Counted from the first letter of the stretch, positions 38,001-45,713 are shown. The stretch: 64,000 nt of DNA from Sphingobacterium sp. xlx-96 (GCF_011007365.1 NZ_WFKM01000003.1:186001-250000); one strand, 5' to 3'. Made by a program: numbers and translations. Notes: generated from the letters alone by a model not told the origin.

Positions 38001-38756
38001 AAAATAAGAAACGGTAACCCGTCCTTCGTAATTCGAATTCCAAGCTCTTTGTAAGCTATAAAGTTCCTCAGCAAAGGCTTTATTCCTTTCCGTCTCAGCT
38101 CCTTCATACATAGGACTTAAAAACAGAAGTATCTGGGTGCTGTCTTTGCTCATTATGAAGCCATCATACAGCAAAAAGCTATCTCCTATGCCGATACGTT
38201 GTAATTTTTCAAGTCCCATCACGGCCAATCCCAAGGGATCTTTCTGAATAAAATCACCTAAGACAAAACCCGACGGCGACGACAGAGTCTGGTAATTTGA
38301 AGACATTCTTTCAGACATCCCCTTCATCGATATACGTACTGCCAGACTATCATAATCCGCATTATCCAGAAAGAAAGGGATATGTTCGTAAACAAAATCA
38401 TAGGTCTGACCAACAGCAGTATCGTCTAGGCGTCCATTGATCTCCTTGATGTACACACTATCCTGTGCTAAAGTATCAGCTAGATGTTGAGCTGCCATTG
38501 CAAGATCTTCGACAGGTGTAGATGGCGTCCGCTCCAACAGCACCGTAATCTTATCCGAGAAATTAATCTGTCGAATCGCTTTGGTTGTTAAGTCTGATTT
38601 CTCACTTTTAGGAACGATTTGTGTAATATCTTCTTCAAAGCGCAACTTAGACGCCAGAAATCCGAAAAACAATAAAAACAAAAAGGCTATCACACCGGCT
38701 ATCGTTTTATTCCGCTGTACCCAACAATAGATATGGTAAAAAATCAAATGCATCAT
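35082..38756 (-). CDS. MMPL/RND-type exporter fused to PlsC-like acyltransferase and a short C-terminal extension
   Basis: A 1224-residue multidomain protein. Residues 1-840 form an MMPL transporter: two halves, each with a large periplasmic domain and a bundle of membrane helices (about 260-420 and 660-835), and GHGVDFSIFMTAALQKQ in the second half. A PlsC domain follows: HSSFLD (acyltransferase H-x4-D) near residue 896 and FPEGTRSYD near 963. The last roughly 140 residues (SSSFGELDYLLSLQQGKRKV to the end) occupy the place of the SAM methyltransferase found in related trifunctional proteins, but no glycine-rich SAM motif is visible, so this part looks degenerate. Likely role: moving the lipidic pigment across the inner membrane and acylating a precursor. 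Confidence 0.88.
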   Translation of the reverse strand: MMHLIFYHIYCWVQRNKTIAGVIAFLFLLFFGFLASKLRFEEDITQIVPKSEKSDLTTKAIRQINFSDKITVLLERTPSTPVEDLAMAAQHLADTLAQDSVYIKEINGRLDDTAVGQTYDFVYEHIPFFLDNADYDSLAVRISMKGMSERMSSNYQTLSSPSGFVLGDFIQKDPLGLAVMGLEKLQRIGIGDSFLLYDGFIMSKDSTQILLFLSPMYEGAETERNKAFAEELYSLQRAWNSNYEGRVTVSYFGSALVAVANADQIKEDILKTILISMSVLMVLLVLFYRMLYIPVLVFIPTIFAAVFALGCLYLYKPVISAISLSIGAVLIGITIDFTLHILTHFKKNPDVKVLFKELTKPLLMSGTTNAVAFLCLLFVHSTALIDLGVFASITLVASAVFTLLIIPHLYKPKEELKHNSLLDKIAGFPFERSKVLLFSCVILIGVSLFTSSKVQFNNDLAGLNYMPTDLAETETRLDKLTNTSAKSLYVVATGNTLDMALQRNEEIAAYLNLAKEKDLILDFSNVSELLNPIQVQQAKIAAWNSFWHYHNKELVIENLRTIGEQYGFTADAYEQFFGLLREPFFPMQLSDFGQLPSTGIRDFVVGKNGFFTVSSLVKLDEKYRNQLIKKLEEIPGVVVVDRKQLNETFLGKLRDDFNALVGYSSLAILLILWLFFRRVELVLLASIPIGLTGLVTAGLMGLFGLEFNIFSAIVCTLVFGHGVDFSIFMTAALQKQYSTGEDELRVFRTSILLAVLTTVLAIGALIFAKHPALISISSVSLIGVFAAVVITFVFYPIIFRFFITDRARRGKSPFTLFILLWSLLFFLYYGLGCIVLSFFARLILPIIPVHQVRKDKFLRYTVSKFMKSVLYGYPLVTNKTTNLYGEGFERPAVVIGNHSSFLDTLTMGMLVPKMIFLVNDWVWKSPIFGKAVRVLGFYPTSNGVEESLDFLREKVAQGYSIVVFPEGTRSYDNQIKRFHKGAFYLAEQLQLDILPVYIHGNGDVLPKGDVLIFPGQLRPIVGERIPIADETYGKTYSERTKSISASFKASFEDQRLALENADYFVAKIKLAYLYKEDEIVGSVKDSLKQWKQLFWELNMQLPQGGDWLHWSSSFGELDYLLSLQQGKRKVLGLIGEEECRRVAESIYWSSSRSVRFTAVHQDSDLLLISRLLFAEDYSWNGWSAYPCIVNINSGNNLDFLLQFGFVLASVKNGIHIYRKMYAGV

Positions 38757-39940
38757 TCTGCTGACACCGATTTATCCTGTCTCATTCGAATCAAAATATA
38801 ACTTCCAAACCCAACGAGCAGTCCCATTACGGTGGACAGGATCAAAGAACCTACAAGATACTGTATCAAGTGTTGCTGTATTGTCCCAAAGTTGATGGTC
38901 TCCAACTCGAACAATTCCTTGGAGTTTGAGGAATGAAGTATTACCCCGCCAACGACCAGCGAGGCGTATATAATCAAAGGAATAAATGGAGGTAAACTTA
39001 TATTTGAAAAAGCAAAAGCCAAAACTTTGTTAAGTCTAAAGAATACAGATAACGTAATCACTAATGCCGTCTGAAATCCCCAAACTGGAGCTATTCCCAT
39101 AAACACGCCAAAACCGATTGAAACCGCCATCTTCTCAGGAGAGTCTTCTGAACCAAAAATATTCTCTTTAAGAAACTTATTTAGACTTTTTTTTTTAAAT
39201 GAATGAAGAAAATTCTTGGGAATAATGTAGAAAAATGTGAGAAAGACAAGCACTGTATTCAAGATACTAATACGCGTAAAATCCTTAAAAGGTCGAAAGT
39301 GAGAAACCCGCTCCACCGGATCGTACAATACCTGCACCGGGACATTCTTTACCTCAACACCGTTCCACGCAGATCGCACAATAATCTCAATTTCAAACTC
39401 AAACTTACGGCTATAGTATTTCTTCGGAATAGCCTGTAGTGGATACGCTCGATATCCCGACTGCGTATCATCCAACTTAATGCCCGTCTCAAACCAAAAC
39501 CAAAAATTAGAAAACTTGTTTCCAAAAGATGATTTTTTCGGTACCGAATCCTGTGTCATATTCCGTGATCCAATCAACAGGACTGGATTCTTTGACTTTT
39601 CAATCTCGTTAACAAAAATTGCTAGATCACTGGGATAATGCTGTCCATCCGAATCAATAGAAATGGCATACTGATAACCAAGTGCCCTCGCTTTAGACAA
39701 TCCTGCTCTTAAAGCACACCCCTTTCCTTTATTCCGGTCAAAATCTATCCGTTCAATCTGCGGATAGTCTCTTAATATATCGATGGTCCTATCGGTAGAT
39801 CCATCATTTACAACGAGTACCTGTTTTGTATAGTGTAAAACGCCCTCCAACACACGACGTAGAGTTTTGTCATTATTATAAGTCGGTATAATAACAATGA
39901 TGCCCAAACTTTCGAATCGGTGCTGTAAGGTCTCTTCCAT
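38753..39940 (-). CDS. Glycosyltransferase family 2 fused to DUF2062
   Basis: 395 residues. The GT2 domain (about 10-230) has IVIIPTYNNDKTLRRVLEGV, VVNDGSTDRT and the metal-binding SIDSDGQHYPSD. A membrane helix lies at about 233-250. The C-terminal DUF2062 domain (about 265-385) contains PEKMAVSIGFGVFMGIAPVW and several hydrophobic segments. GT2 members of this type often use polyprenyl-phosphate sugar transfer. Analogous genes occur in aryl polyene clusters. It overlaps the MMPL gene by 4 bp. The acceptor is unknown. Confidence 0.88.
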   Translation of the reverse strand: MEETLQHRFESLGIIVIIPTYNNDKTLRRVLEGVLHYTKQVLVVNDGSTDRTIDILRDYPQIERIDFDRNKGKGCALRAGLSKARALGYQYAISIDSDGQHYPSDLAIFVNEIEKSKNPVLLIGSRNMTQDSVPKKSSFGNKFSNFWFWFETGIKLDDTQSGYRAYPLQAIPKKYYSRKFEFEIEIIVRSAWNGVEVKNVPVQVLYDPVERVSHFRPFKDFTRISILNTVLVFLTFFYIIPKNFLHSFKKKSLNKFLKENIFGSEDSPEKMAVSIGFGVFMGIAPVWGFQTALVITLSVFFRLNKVLAFAFSNISLPPFIPLIIYASLVVGGVILHSSNSKELFELETINFGTIQQHLIQYLVGSLILSTVMGLLVGFGSYILIRMRQDKSVSAE

Positions 39941-39948
39941 GACAAATT

Positions 39949-40440
39949 TTACGGAGTTAATATACGCAGATCAGTAGCAGTAAAGATTTTTGAACGTGTA
40001 CTTGCATAACGCCTTACAGCTTCTTTTACTACTTTAGGCTGCGTATCAAAATTAGTCAAAATCATTTGCTTATCCGTATTAATATTTCCTTTATACTTTA
40101 GGATTTTAGGCGTATTCTCTTGAATGATCAACCGTACCAAACGGATTTCAATATTATTAGGAGCAGCAGCGACAGCACTTTCGATATCCTTGGCACCATC
40201 GATAAACAATTCTTTCTTCATTTTTCTATCCGATACATAGCGCGCCTGCAAAGTGTAAGAGGCTCCCTTATAAGCCAACAATACCGGATCAGTCTTGCTA
40301 TAGTTCTTAAGCTGGTTATACAATGTCGCCGTAAATTCTTTAGAAGTATCCGACTTTTCAAAATTTGAACGGACCGAAGATAAATCGACCTCAAACCATA
40401 ACGAGGTTGTCAACAAAAAAGAGATAAAAATATTAACCAT
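39949..40440 (-). CDS. Hypothetical secreted helical protein of the pigment cluster
   Basis: 163 residues. The N-terminus MVNIFISFLLTTSLWFEVDL looks like a signal peptide. The rest appears helical and TPR-like (VLLAYKGASYTLQARYVSD, then GAKDIESAVAAAPNNIEIRL). No family recognised. It is joined without a gap to the hotdog gene upstream and lies 8 bp before the GT2 gene downstream, so it belongs to the distal operon. A structural or scaffolding role in the periplasm is possible but not shown. Confidence 0.7.
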   Translation of the reverse strand: MVNIFISFLLTTSLWFEVDLSSVRSNFEKSDTSKEFTATLYNQLKNYSKTDPVLLAYKGASYTLQARYVSDRKMKKELFIDGAKDIESAVAAAPNNIEIRLVRLIIQENTPKILKYKGNINTDKQMILTNFDTQPKVVKEAVRRYASTRSKIFTATDLRILTP

Positions 40441-40812
40441 CTATTTCACCTTAAATGTACATACCAATTTTAACGCGACCGTATCTTCAAAATAGGTCAC
40501 ATTTTTCACCTTATAATCAGACTCGTCTGAACCCGAAATGTCAATTTCTAATCTTAAATCAGCATTCACCTCGGGATTTATCAAGGCCATAAACTTCACA
40601 TTGGAAGATTTATACATAAAAAGCTTCTTCTGTAAAATCTGTTCGCTCAATTCCTTTACAATCTGCATCATACACACTCCGGGTGTCACCGGTTGATCTG
40701 GAAAATGTCCCTTAAAAATAGTATGATGTTTATTTAAAGCAATTGCAGCGACATATTTATCTCCGCCAAGGTTCTGTAAACTATCTACCGTATAAAAATT
40801 CTGTAAAAGCAT
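40441..40812 (-). CDS. FabZ-like hotdog dehydratase, atypical active site
   Basis: 123 residues with the FabZ/FabA-type motif KGHFPDQPVTPGVCMMQIV. The catalytic His is present. The position that is Glu in FabZ (P-G-V-L-x-x-E) appears to be Gln here (PGVCMMQ). It would remove water from 3-hydroxyacyl-ACP if active. It is the first gene of the distal operon (40812 to 30644), divergent from the BlaI-like gene. A TATCTTTG box on the minus strand (40837-40830) lies 18 bp before its ATG. Confidence 0.82.
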   Translation of the reverse strand: MLLQNFYTVDSLQNLGGDKYVAAIALNKHHTIFKGHFPDQPVTPGVCMMQIVKELSEQILQKKLFMYKSSNVKFMALINPEVNADLRLEIDISGSDESDYKVKNVTYFEDTVALKLVCTFKVK

Positions 40813-40855
40813 ATATCCTTTTTAGTCTTCAAAGATAAAAGAATTTAAATTTTAT

Positions 40856-40885
40856 TTTGCATTTACGAATTATTTCGTAGATTTG
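40856..40885 (+). promoter_or_regulatory. Promoter of the blaI/blaR1-like operon
   Basis: TTTG (40856-40859) and TAGATTTG (40878-40885), 18 bp apart, match the Bacteroidota consensus TTTG/TAnnTTTG exactly. Both elements overlap or touch the palindromic operators, so a bound repressor would block RNA polymerase. Confidence 0.72.
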
Positions 40886-40903
40886 ATTACGAAATAATTC
40901 GTA
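40864..40903. promoter_or_regulatory. Twin BlaI-type operators
   Basis: TACGAATTATTTCGTA (40864-40879) and TACGAAATAATTCGTA (40888-40903) are each near-palindromic and are exact reverse complements of one another, separated by 8 bp. They sit over the promoter of the blaI-like gene, 24 bp centre to centre, and within 100 bp of the divergent hotdog operon. BlaI/MecI proteins bind such dyads as dimers. Binding here is inferred. Confidence 0.75.
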
Positions 40904-40920
40904 GATAAACTTAAGAAGAG

Positions 40921-41283
40921 ATGAAACCCACTGAGAGTGAAATGGAAATCCTACAAGTTCTTTGGAACAAAGGACAATGTAGTGTACGCGAAGTCTTCGA
41001 GACCCTAGATAAGAAAGATGTTGGTTATACCACCATCCTCAAACTTATGCAGATTATGCACGAGAAAGAAATGGTGACTCGAGATACTACTTCAAAAACA
41101 CATATATATACCGCCAATATCAATAAAGAAAAAACACAATATCAATTCTTGAATAAAATGATTGATACCGTATACAATGGTTCGATGTCAAGATTGGTCA
41201 TGCAGGCCTTAGGTAACCACAAGGCCAGTAAAGAAGAAATAGACTTGATCAAAGATTATTTAAATCAACTAGAAAACAAGTAA
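40921..41283 (+). CDS. BlaI/MecI/CopY-family repressor
   Basis: 120 residues. The winged-helix domain begins MKPTESEMEILQVLWNKGQC and continues SVREVFETLDKKDVGYTTIL. The C-terminal dimerisation part (about 75-120) contains the region cleaved in BlaI-type repressors. It should bind the twin operators just upstream and repress its own operon, and possibly the divergent pigment operon. A purine-rich ribosome site (AAGAAGAG) abuts the ATG. It is followed by the M56 gene after 1 bp, the usual blaI-blaR1 pairing. No beta-lactamase of the BlaZ type is nearby. Confidence 0.92.
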   Translation: MKPTESEMEILQVLWNKGQCSVREVFETLDKKDVGYTTILKLMQIMHEKEMVTRDTTSKTHIYTANINKEKTQYQFLNKMIDTVYNGSMSRLVMQALGNHKASKEEIDLIKDYLNQLENK

Positions 41284-41284
41284 C

Positions 41285-42955
41285 ATGGAAGCATTGATAT
41301 CATCTATAAGTACAGCTTTGGGTTGGAGTCTCCTACATTCCTTATGGCAAGGAGCCGCTATATACCTTATTCTGTTTGGGCTGTTCCTCACTATTCCGGA
41401 ATTAAAAGCAGCCACAAAGCATAACCTTGCTCTAACGGCTCAAATTGCCGTTTTTACAAGTTTTGCTTATACATTTTTTAATCTGTTGGACTATGCGTCT
41501 CTATCAAATAGTTACAGTACCATGCCCTTGGACAACAAAACGCTATTCTATATGGACTACTTCCAGGAAGCAGGTCCTACCGTACAGCAATACTTTATTT
41601 ACATTGTTCCGTTATATCTTCTCGGCATTCTTGCGCAATCTATACTATGCGTCAACAGCTATCTCCGTATTAAAAATTTAAAGCGGCTCTCAACCTTCGC
41701 CGTTCCTCTCACATGGCAACAGCGCTTTTATGATGGTATCGTGAGCCTTGGTATAACTAAAAACGTAAAATTATTCTTATCGGAATCTATATATGAACCT
41801 TTGGCAATGGGTTTTTTCAAACCGGTCATTATCTTTCCAGTCGCTTATGTAAACAAGATGTCTCTGTCCGAGGTAGAAGCAATCCTACTGCACGAGTTAA
41901 CACATATCAAACGGAACGACTATCTATTGAATATGATAAACATCGTACTCGAGACCATCTTATTTTTCAATCCTTTTATATGGCTTATGTCAAGACACAC
42001 GCGTACAGAGCGTGAGCAAGCCTGCGATGACAGTGTCATAAAACTTCTTCCTGAACGTACACTTTACGCGAAAGCTCTCCTTAATGTCGAGTTATTAAAA
42101 CAGGATGCGAATTCCGTTAGAATGACTCTTGCTGCCACTGGAACGAAACATAAATTATTACATCGAATAAAAAGAATAACTCAAGTAAAAATGGAAACAC
42201 CATACACCAACATCAAACATCAACTGTTAGCCTCGCTAATGGTGATTTTTACGCTGGTATCCGTCGCATGGGTACAGCCCGAAACAAATGATGTAGCTGA
42301 AAGAAAGGCTACATCATTAACAGAGATAACGAATATCACCAATGAACTAGATACAATAGCACATGTTAAACAAGAAATCAATCTCGAACATGTTACTAAC
42401 CTCTCAGCTCCATGTACAACAAATACCACTACAGGTAAAACAATTGTATCACAACAGGATACAAATAAAATCAATCAGTCATTTCGCGAAAAATTTGAAT
42501 CCCCACAATGGCAGGCTCACATCCTCAAAATCGAGGAAAATGCCCAAAAAATAGAAGAAAAGTTTAACTCGCCGGAGTGGAAAGCACACGTCGCTAAGAT
42601 CGAGGAAAATGCCCGAAAAATAGAAGAAAAATTTAACTCGCCGGAGTGGAAGGCACACGTCGCTAAGATCGAGGAAAATGCCCGAAAAATAGAAGAAAAA
42701 TTTAACTCGCCGGAGTGGAAGGCACACGTCGCTAAGATCGAGGAAAATGCCCGAAAAATAGAAGAAAAATTTAACTCACCGGAGTGGAAGGCACACGTCG
42801 CTAAGATCGAGGAAAATGCCAAAAAAATAGAAGAAAAATTTAACTCGCCGGAGTGGAAAGCACACATCGCTAAGATCGAGGAAAATGCCCGAAAAATAGA
42901 AGAAAAATTTAACTCGCCGGAGTGGAAAGAAAAATTCAAACAAAACGATCAATAG
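41285..42955 (+). CDS. M56 (BlaR1-like) membrane metallopeptidase with a C-terminal 23-residue tandem repeat
   Basis: 556 residues. The N-terminal part has membrane helices (about 10-30, 35-55, 95-120). The zinc peptidase motif is LLHELTHIKRNDY (HELTH near residue 203). Another helix is LLASLMVIFTLVSVAWV (about 315-330). BlaR1 proper ends in a penicillin-binding sensor domain; here that is missing. Instead the exported C-terminus carries six full and one partial copy of a charged 23-residue unit containing SPEWKAH and KIEENARKIEEKFN. The expected role is signal-dependent proteolysis that relieves BlaI-type repression. The signal is unknown. Confidence 0.88.
   Translation: MEALISSISTALGWSLLHSLWQGAAIYLILFGLFLTIPELKAATKHNLALTAQIAVFTSFAYTFFNLLDYASLSNSYSTMPLDNKTLFYMDYFQEAGPTVQQYFIYIVPLYLLGILAQSILCVNSYLRIKNLKRLSTFAVPLTWQQRFYDGIVSLGITKNVKLFLSESIYEPLAMGFFKPVIIFPVAYVNKMSLSEVEAILLHELTHIKRNDYLLNMINIVLETILFFNPFIWLMSRHTRTEREQACDDSVIKLLPERTLYAKALLNVELLKQDANSVRMTLAATGTKHKLLHRIKRITQVKMETPYTNIKHQLLASLMVIFTLVSVAWVQPETNDVAERKATSLTEITNITNELDTIAHVKQEINLEHVTNLSAPCTTNTTTGKTIVSQQDTNKINQSFREKFESPQWQAHILKIEENAQKIEEKFNSPEWKAHVAKIEENARKIEEKFNSPEWKAHVAKIEENARKIEEKFNSPEWKAHVAKIEENARKIEEKFNSPEWKAHVAKIEENAKKIEEKFNSPEWKAHIAKIEENARKIEEKFNSPEWKEKFKQNDQ
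42500..42952 (+). repeat. 69-bp tandem repeat encoding 23-residue units
   Basis: Units start at 42500, 42569, 42638, 42707, 42776 and 42845, with a partial seventh at 42914. Units 2-4 are almost identical at the DNA level; unit 1 is the most divergent (SPQWQAHIL). The amphipathic, charge-alternating sequence predicts a helical coiled coil. Near-identity of the central units points to recent copy-number change by slippage or recombination. Confidence 0.95.
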
Positions 42956-42977
42956 TAAACATCATTTTGTTTCAGAC

Positions 42978-43014
42978 AACGGTCTTGTAATTAATTCCTA
43001 TTTACAAGACTGTT
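42978..43014. terminator. Bidirectional terminator between M56 and LolA-like genes
   Basis: Inverted repeat AACGGTCTTGTAA...TTTACAAGACTGTT with one mismatch in the 78-bp convergent gap. The stem is long, but flanking U-runs are short. Confidence 0.55.
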
Positions 43015-43033
43015 CTTTGGTATAACGGGAAGA

Positions 43034-43666
43034 TTACAGATCAAAGACAGAATCAGCCAATGTACTGTTGACTTTATGATTGGTAAACACAAAACGAGTT
43101 GAACCATTTGAATTATCCATCAACCTAACCTCTGAGACCTGATTTGTTGATTTATCAAAATGTAAGACCAATTGTTTTATGGACTTCTTAAGCTCCTTGG
43201 GCAAAGGGTCTAATTTCAGAATATACTGTTTAGTGGTACGAAAATAAGAAGCCGAAAACTCAGCGTCCTCGTAGATAGCCCCACTCATACTGCCTTGAAT
43301 CGCTTGACTAATTTTTTCAAACTGCCTATTACGACTTAAATCCATTGCTTTTTTCTTTCCCTTCTCCTCGATGGTCATTTTTTTATTATTGAATACCATT
43401 GTGTACGCGGTAGGACTCGTATAGAACCAAGCTAACTTATCTGGGTTTTTGACATAAAACTTACCCGAAGATACCAGCTCCTTTTTTACATACCCCACTT
43501 TTTTATATTGTACAAAATCCGCTATTAAGGTTTTTATTTGTACTGTTTTACGCATTACATCCTGAAACTTAGAAACCTCATTCGCTGACATTTTTTGCTC
43601 TTGAGCAACGACAATAGTTAAAAAGGAAAGGGATAAAAAAATGAGAAATAAAAATCTAATCTTCAT
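43034..43666 (-). CDS. LolA-like outer-membrane lipoprotein carrier family protein
   Basis: About 210 residues. The signal peptide is MKIRFLFLIFLSLSFLTIVVAQ; an ATG two codons upstream is also possible. The LolA-type fold is suggested by MRKTVQIKTLIADFVQYKKV, SGKFYVKNPDKLAWFYTSP and NNKKMTIEEKGKKKAMDLSR. LolA relatives carry lipids through the periplasm. LolA-like genes are regular members of aryl polyene clusters, where they probably help deliver the pigment to the outer membrane. Overlaps the deacetylase gene by 11 bp. Confidence 0.85.
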   Translation of the reverse strand: MKIRFLFLIFLSLSFLTIVVAQEQKMSANEVSKFQDVMRKTVQIKTLIADFVQYKKVGYVKKELVSSGKFYVKNPDKLAWFYTSPTAYTMVFNNKKMTIEEKGKKKAMDLSRNRQFEKISQAIQGSMSGAIYEDAEFSASYFRTTKQYILKLDPLPKELKKSIKQLVLHFDKSTNQVSEVRLMDNSNGSTRFVFTNHKVNSTLADSVFDL

Positions 43667-44432
43667 ATGCATGCAAATTTAGCAATTCATCTGTAGTTAC
43701 CGAATGCCAATCACGTTCTTTCATATAGGACAAAACCCGCTGCAAAACCCGTAAAGTCTTTGCAGAAGTATCATGAAATAATACGATATCTCCTGGCTGC
43801 AATCTCCCAACAACACGTTCATAGATCTTATCTTCATTAGAGAGGATCGTGTCCAAAGAGCGGATACTCCATCCGATAACCTGATGTTTCGTCTCTTGGA
43901 CTGCTTTAGCCACGGAAGGATTAGTCACGCCAAAGGGAGGTCGGAAAAGCCGGGTCTTAAGAGGAACTAAGTTATTGATGACGGCATCACAACTATCGAT
44001 CTCCAAAACCACTTGATCTGCAGTAAGGAACCCGAACGCTTTTGAATGAATCATCGTATGATTACCAATCGTATGCCCCTCCTCCAGGATCCGTTTGAAG
44101 ATTCGAGGATGTTTATCTATTTGTTTGCCTATACAGAAAAAAGTTGCTTTTGCACCGTAACTCTTTAACAGATCCAAGAACTCCTCCGTAATCGGTGTCG
44201 GTCCATCATCAAAGGTTAGTGCCAAGCTATGGCCGTCATGCCTTGCTTTTTTATAAAAAACATCTGTAAAATAACTCTGACGAATATCAAAAGAACCCCA
44301 GGTCGTCAATCCGATCCAAATCAAAACCAAAAGAAAACACCAAGACCAAGATATTACAGAAAAGACAGCCAATATCGCGGCTAATATCCCCAAGGATAGC
44401 AAAAATGGAACGATATTTTTATGTTTGAACAT
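43656..44432 (-). CDS. Membrane-anchored NodB-type polysaccharide deacetylase
   Basis: 258 residues from ATG 44432. Two hydrophobic helices at about residues 9-45 precede the NodB domain. Motif 1 is ALTFDDGPTP, motif 2 GNHTMIHS with both zinc His, motif 3 RLFRPPFGVTN, and a late motif is IVLFHDTS. It would remove N- or O-acyl groups from a carbohydrate or carbohydrate-like substrate. Its presence inside a pigment cluster suggests a sugar-containing intermediate or carrier. It sits 50 bp after the Cys-less ketosynthase gene. Confidence 0.88.
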   Translation of the reverse strand: MFKHKNIVPFLLSLGILAAILAVFSVISWSWCFLLVLIWIGLTTWGSFDIRQSYFTDVFYKKARHDGHSLALTFDDGPTPITEEFLDLLKSYGAKATFFCIGKQIDKHPRIFKRILEEGHTIGNHTMIHSKAFGFLTADQVVLEIDSCDAVINNLVPLKTRLFRPPFGVTNPSVAKAVQETKHQVIGWSIRSLDTILSNEDKIYERVVGRLQPGDIVLFHDTSAKTLRVLQRVLSYMKERDWHSVTTDELLNLHAYED

Positions 44433-44481
44433 ATTTAGCAATTATCTTATTATGCTATGATCTAGTTGTCCTGTTAACTCC

Positions 44482-45540
44482 CTAACTTCTTTTCAATAAC
44501 ACTAAGCTATGATCTCCCCCCATATACTGGTTATATAATAAAACGTAATTAAGCGGTATTTGTTTTCCAGCCTTCCAAACAATATTCTCTGGAATACGCT
44601 GTTCTTTTAATACATAAGCAGCGGTAGCCATACCGAAGGCTGAAGCGATATCAGAATGTCCATAAAGATGCTTATAGTACAGCTGTACCCGATCTTCGAA
44701 CAATTGGCCTAACTGCTCAAAATAATAATCATACGCTACATCGCCACTATTACCAAGGACCAAAGCCGAAATAGCGGATCGATCCACTTTATTTATTTCG
44801 AGAAAACTATCAATAAAAGTCGCTAGCTCATCCTTGTCCACTCGATTTTTTATGCATACATCTACCACTTCCGCATAGCTGTCTAAGGAGGAGACATTGC
44901 TAAGGGCAAAGAAAGTAGCACCTTCACCGTAGTTGACTCCCTTACTCTTCGATGTACGTATTGTTTCCCGCACCTCGTCAGCTTTCACTTCTCCGATCAG
45001 CTGTTTAAGGGTAAAGGTATGCCCCGATATTTCATCGATGCCACCAACGAGTATAGTGTGTGCATTTCCTTCCTCACACTGCTCTAAGCTATCTAACAAT
45101 GCCGACTCAAAGGATACCGCTCCATTTACGTAAGTAAAGTTATAAGCTTTACAGCCCAATCGTAACGCGATCTGTGCACCAACAGTATTATGCGTAGATT
45201 GAATGAATGAAGTAGGTGTTAAAAACTCCTCATCATTATCCAACACATTTTTTAGAAACTTTTCTGAATCCTCCAAACACCCTAAGCCCGTACCTGTAAT
45301 CACGGCATCCAACTCGTTCATACCGGCCTCATCTAAGGCCTGTTGCGCAGCATATATCCCCATCTTAATCCCCTTGGACATACGTCTGATCATGTTGGGC
45401 GCAATAAGCTCTTTGTAGGAAGGCTGTTGAGCATAGGCTTTACTCTCGATAATCTCCACAGCCTCATGAAAAAAATCAGACCGCCAGATCCCTTGAGCAG
45501 AGACCCCACCGATACCTTGAATAAAGCACTTTTCTTTCAT
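44482..45540 (-). CDS. Ketosynthase-like protein lacking the catalytic Cys (chain-length-factor-like)
   Basis: 352 residues with ketosynthase fold features (MGIYAAQQALDEAG, ITGTGLGCLEDSE, HTILVGGIDEISGH). In place of the nucleophile segment (A-C-S-S) the sequence reads FTYVNGAVSFESALLDSL, so no Cys is available. A His in KHLYGHSDIASAFGM aligns with the last catalytic His. This pattern fits a chain-length factor or inactive partner subunit. It is short for a ketosynthase (usually about 400). It is separated from the next upstream gene by 173 bp that hold repeat copy B, so it may belong to a separate transcript. Confidence 0.82.
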   Translation of the reverse strand: MKEKCFIQGIGGVSAQGIWRSDFFHEAVEIIESKAYAQQPSYKELIAPNMIRRMSKGIKMGIYAAQQALDEAGMNELDAVITGTGLGCLEDSEKFLKNVLDNDEEFLTPTSFIQSTHNTVGAQIALRLGCKAYNFTYVNGAVSFESALLDSLEQCEEGNAHTILVGGIDEISGHTFTLKQLIGEVKADEVRETIRTSKSKGVNYGEGATFFALSNVSSLDSYAEVVDVCIKNRVDKDELATFIDSFLEINKVDRSAISALVLGNSGDVAYDYYFEQLGQLFEDRVQLYYKHLYGHSDIASAFGMATAAYVLKEQRIPENIVWKAGKQIPLNYVLLYNQYMGGDHSLVLLKRS

Positions 45541-45561
45541 AGGTGTATTACTTATTTTTTA

Positions 45562-45640
45562 ATGGCAACTAACTTGTCCCGATACTTCGGGATGGAATAC
45601 TCATGGGTGTTTGTACTTCGCTAAACATGAGTATTTCATT
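45562..45640. repeat. Dispersed hairpin repeat, copy B
   Basis: The best-formed copy. It begins ATGGCAAC, then a perfect mini-hairpin TCCCGA-TACT-TCGGGA, then arms ATGGAATACTCATG (45592-45605) and CATGAGTATTTCAT (45626-45639). The single arm mismatch is a G:U pair in plus-strand RNA. It occupies most of the gap between two ketosynthase genes. Confidence 0.75.
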
Positions 45641-45713
45641 TCTCTTTTTATATGATCGAGTTAACCAGTTATCTTGTTGTCGAGTTATCTTGTTATCCAG
45701 ACAACTTAATTAA

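Noticed and set aside
42479..42939. Open frames on the minus strand opposite the 69-bp repeats
   Set aside because: They exist only because the repeat unit lacks stops in the other frames; the plus strand encodes the M56 protein in a coherent frame with motifs.
42500..42952. CRISPR-like array
   Set aside because: The 69-bp units are contiguous with no spacers and lie inside a coding frame.
40921..42955. Beta-lactam resistance regulon
   Set aside because: The BlaR1-like protein has no penicillin-binding sensor domain and no class A or D beta-lactamase is adjacent; the class C-fold hydrolase at 5134-6321 is far away and unlinked.
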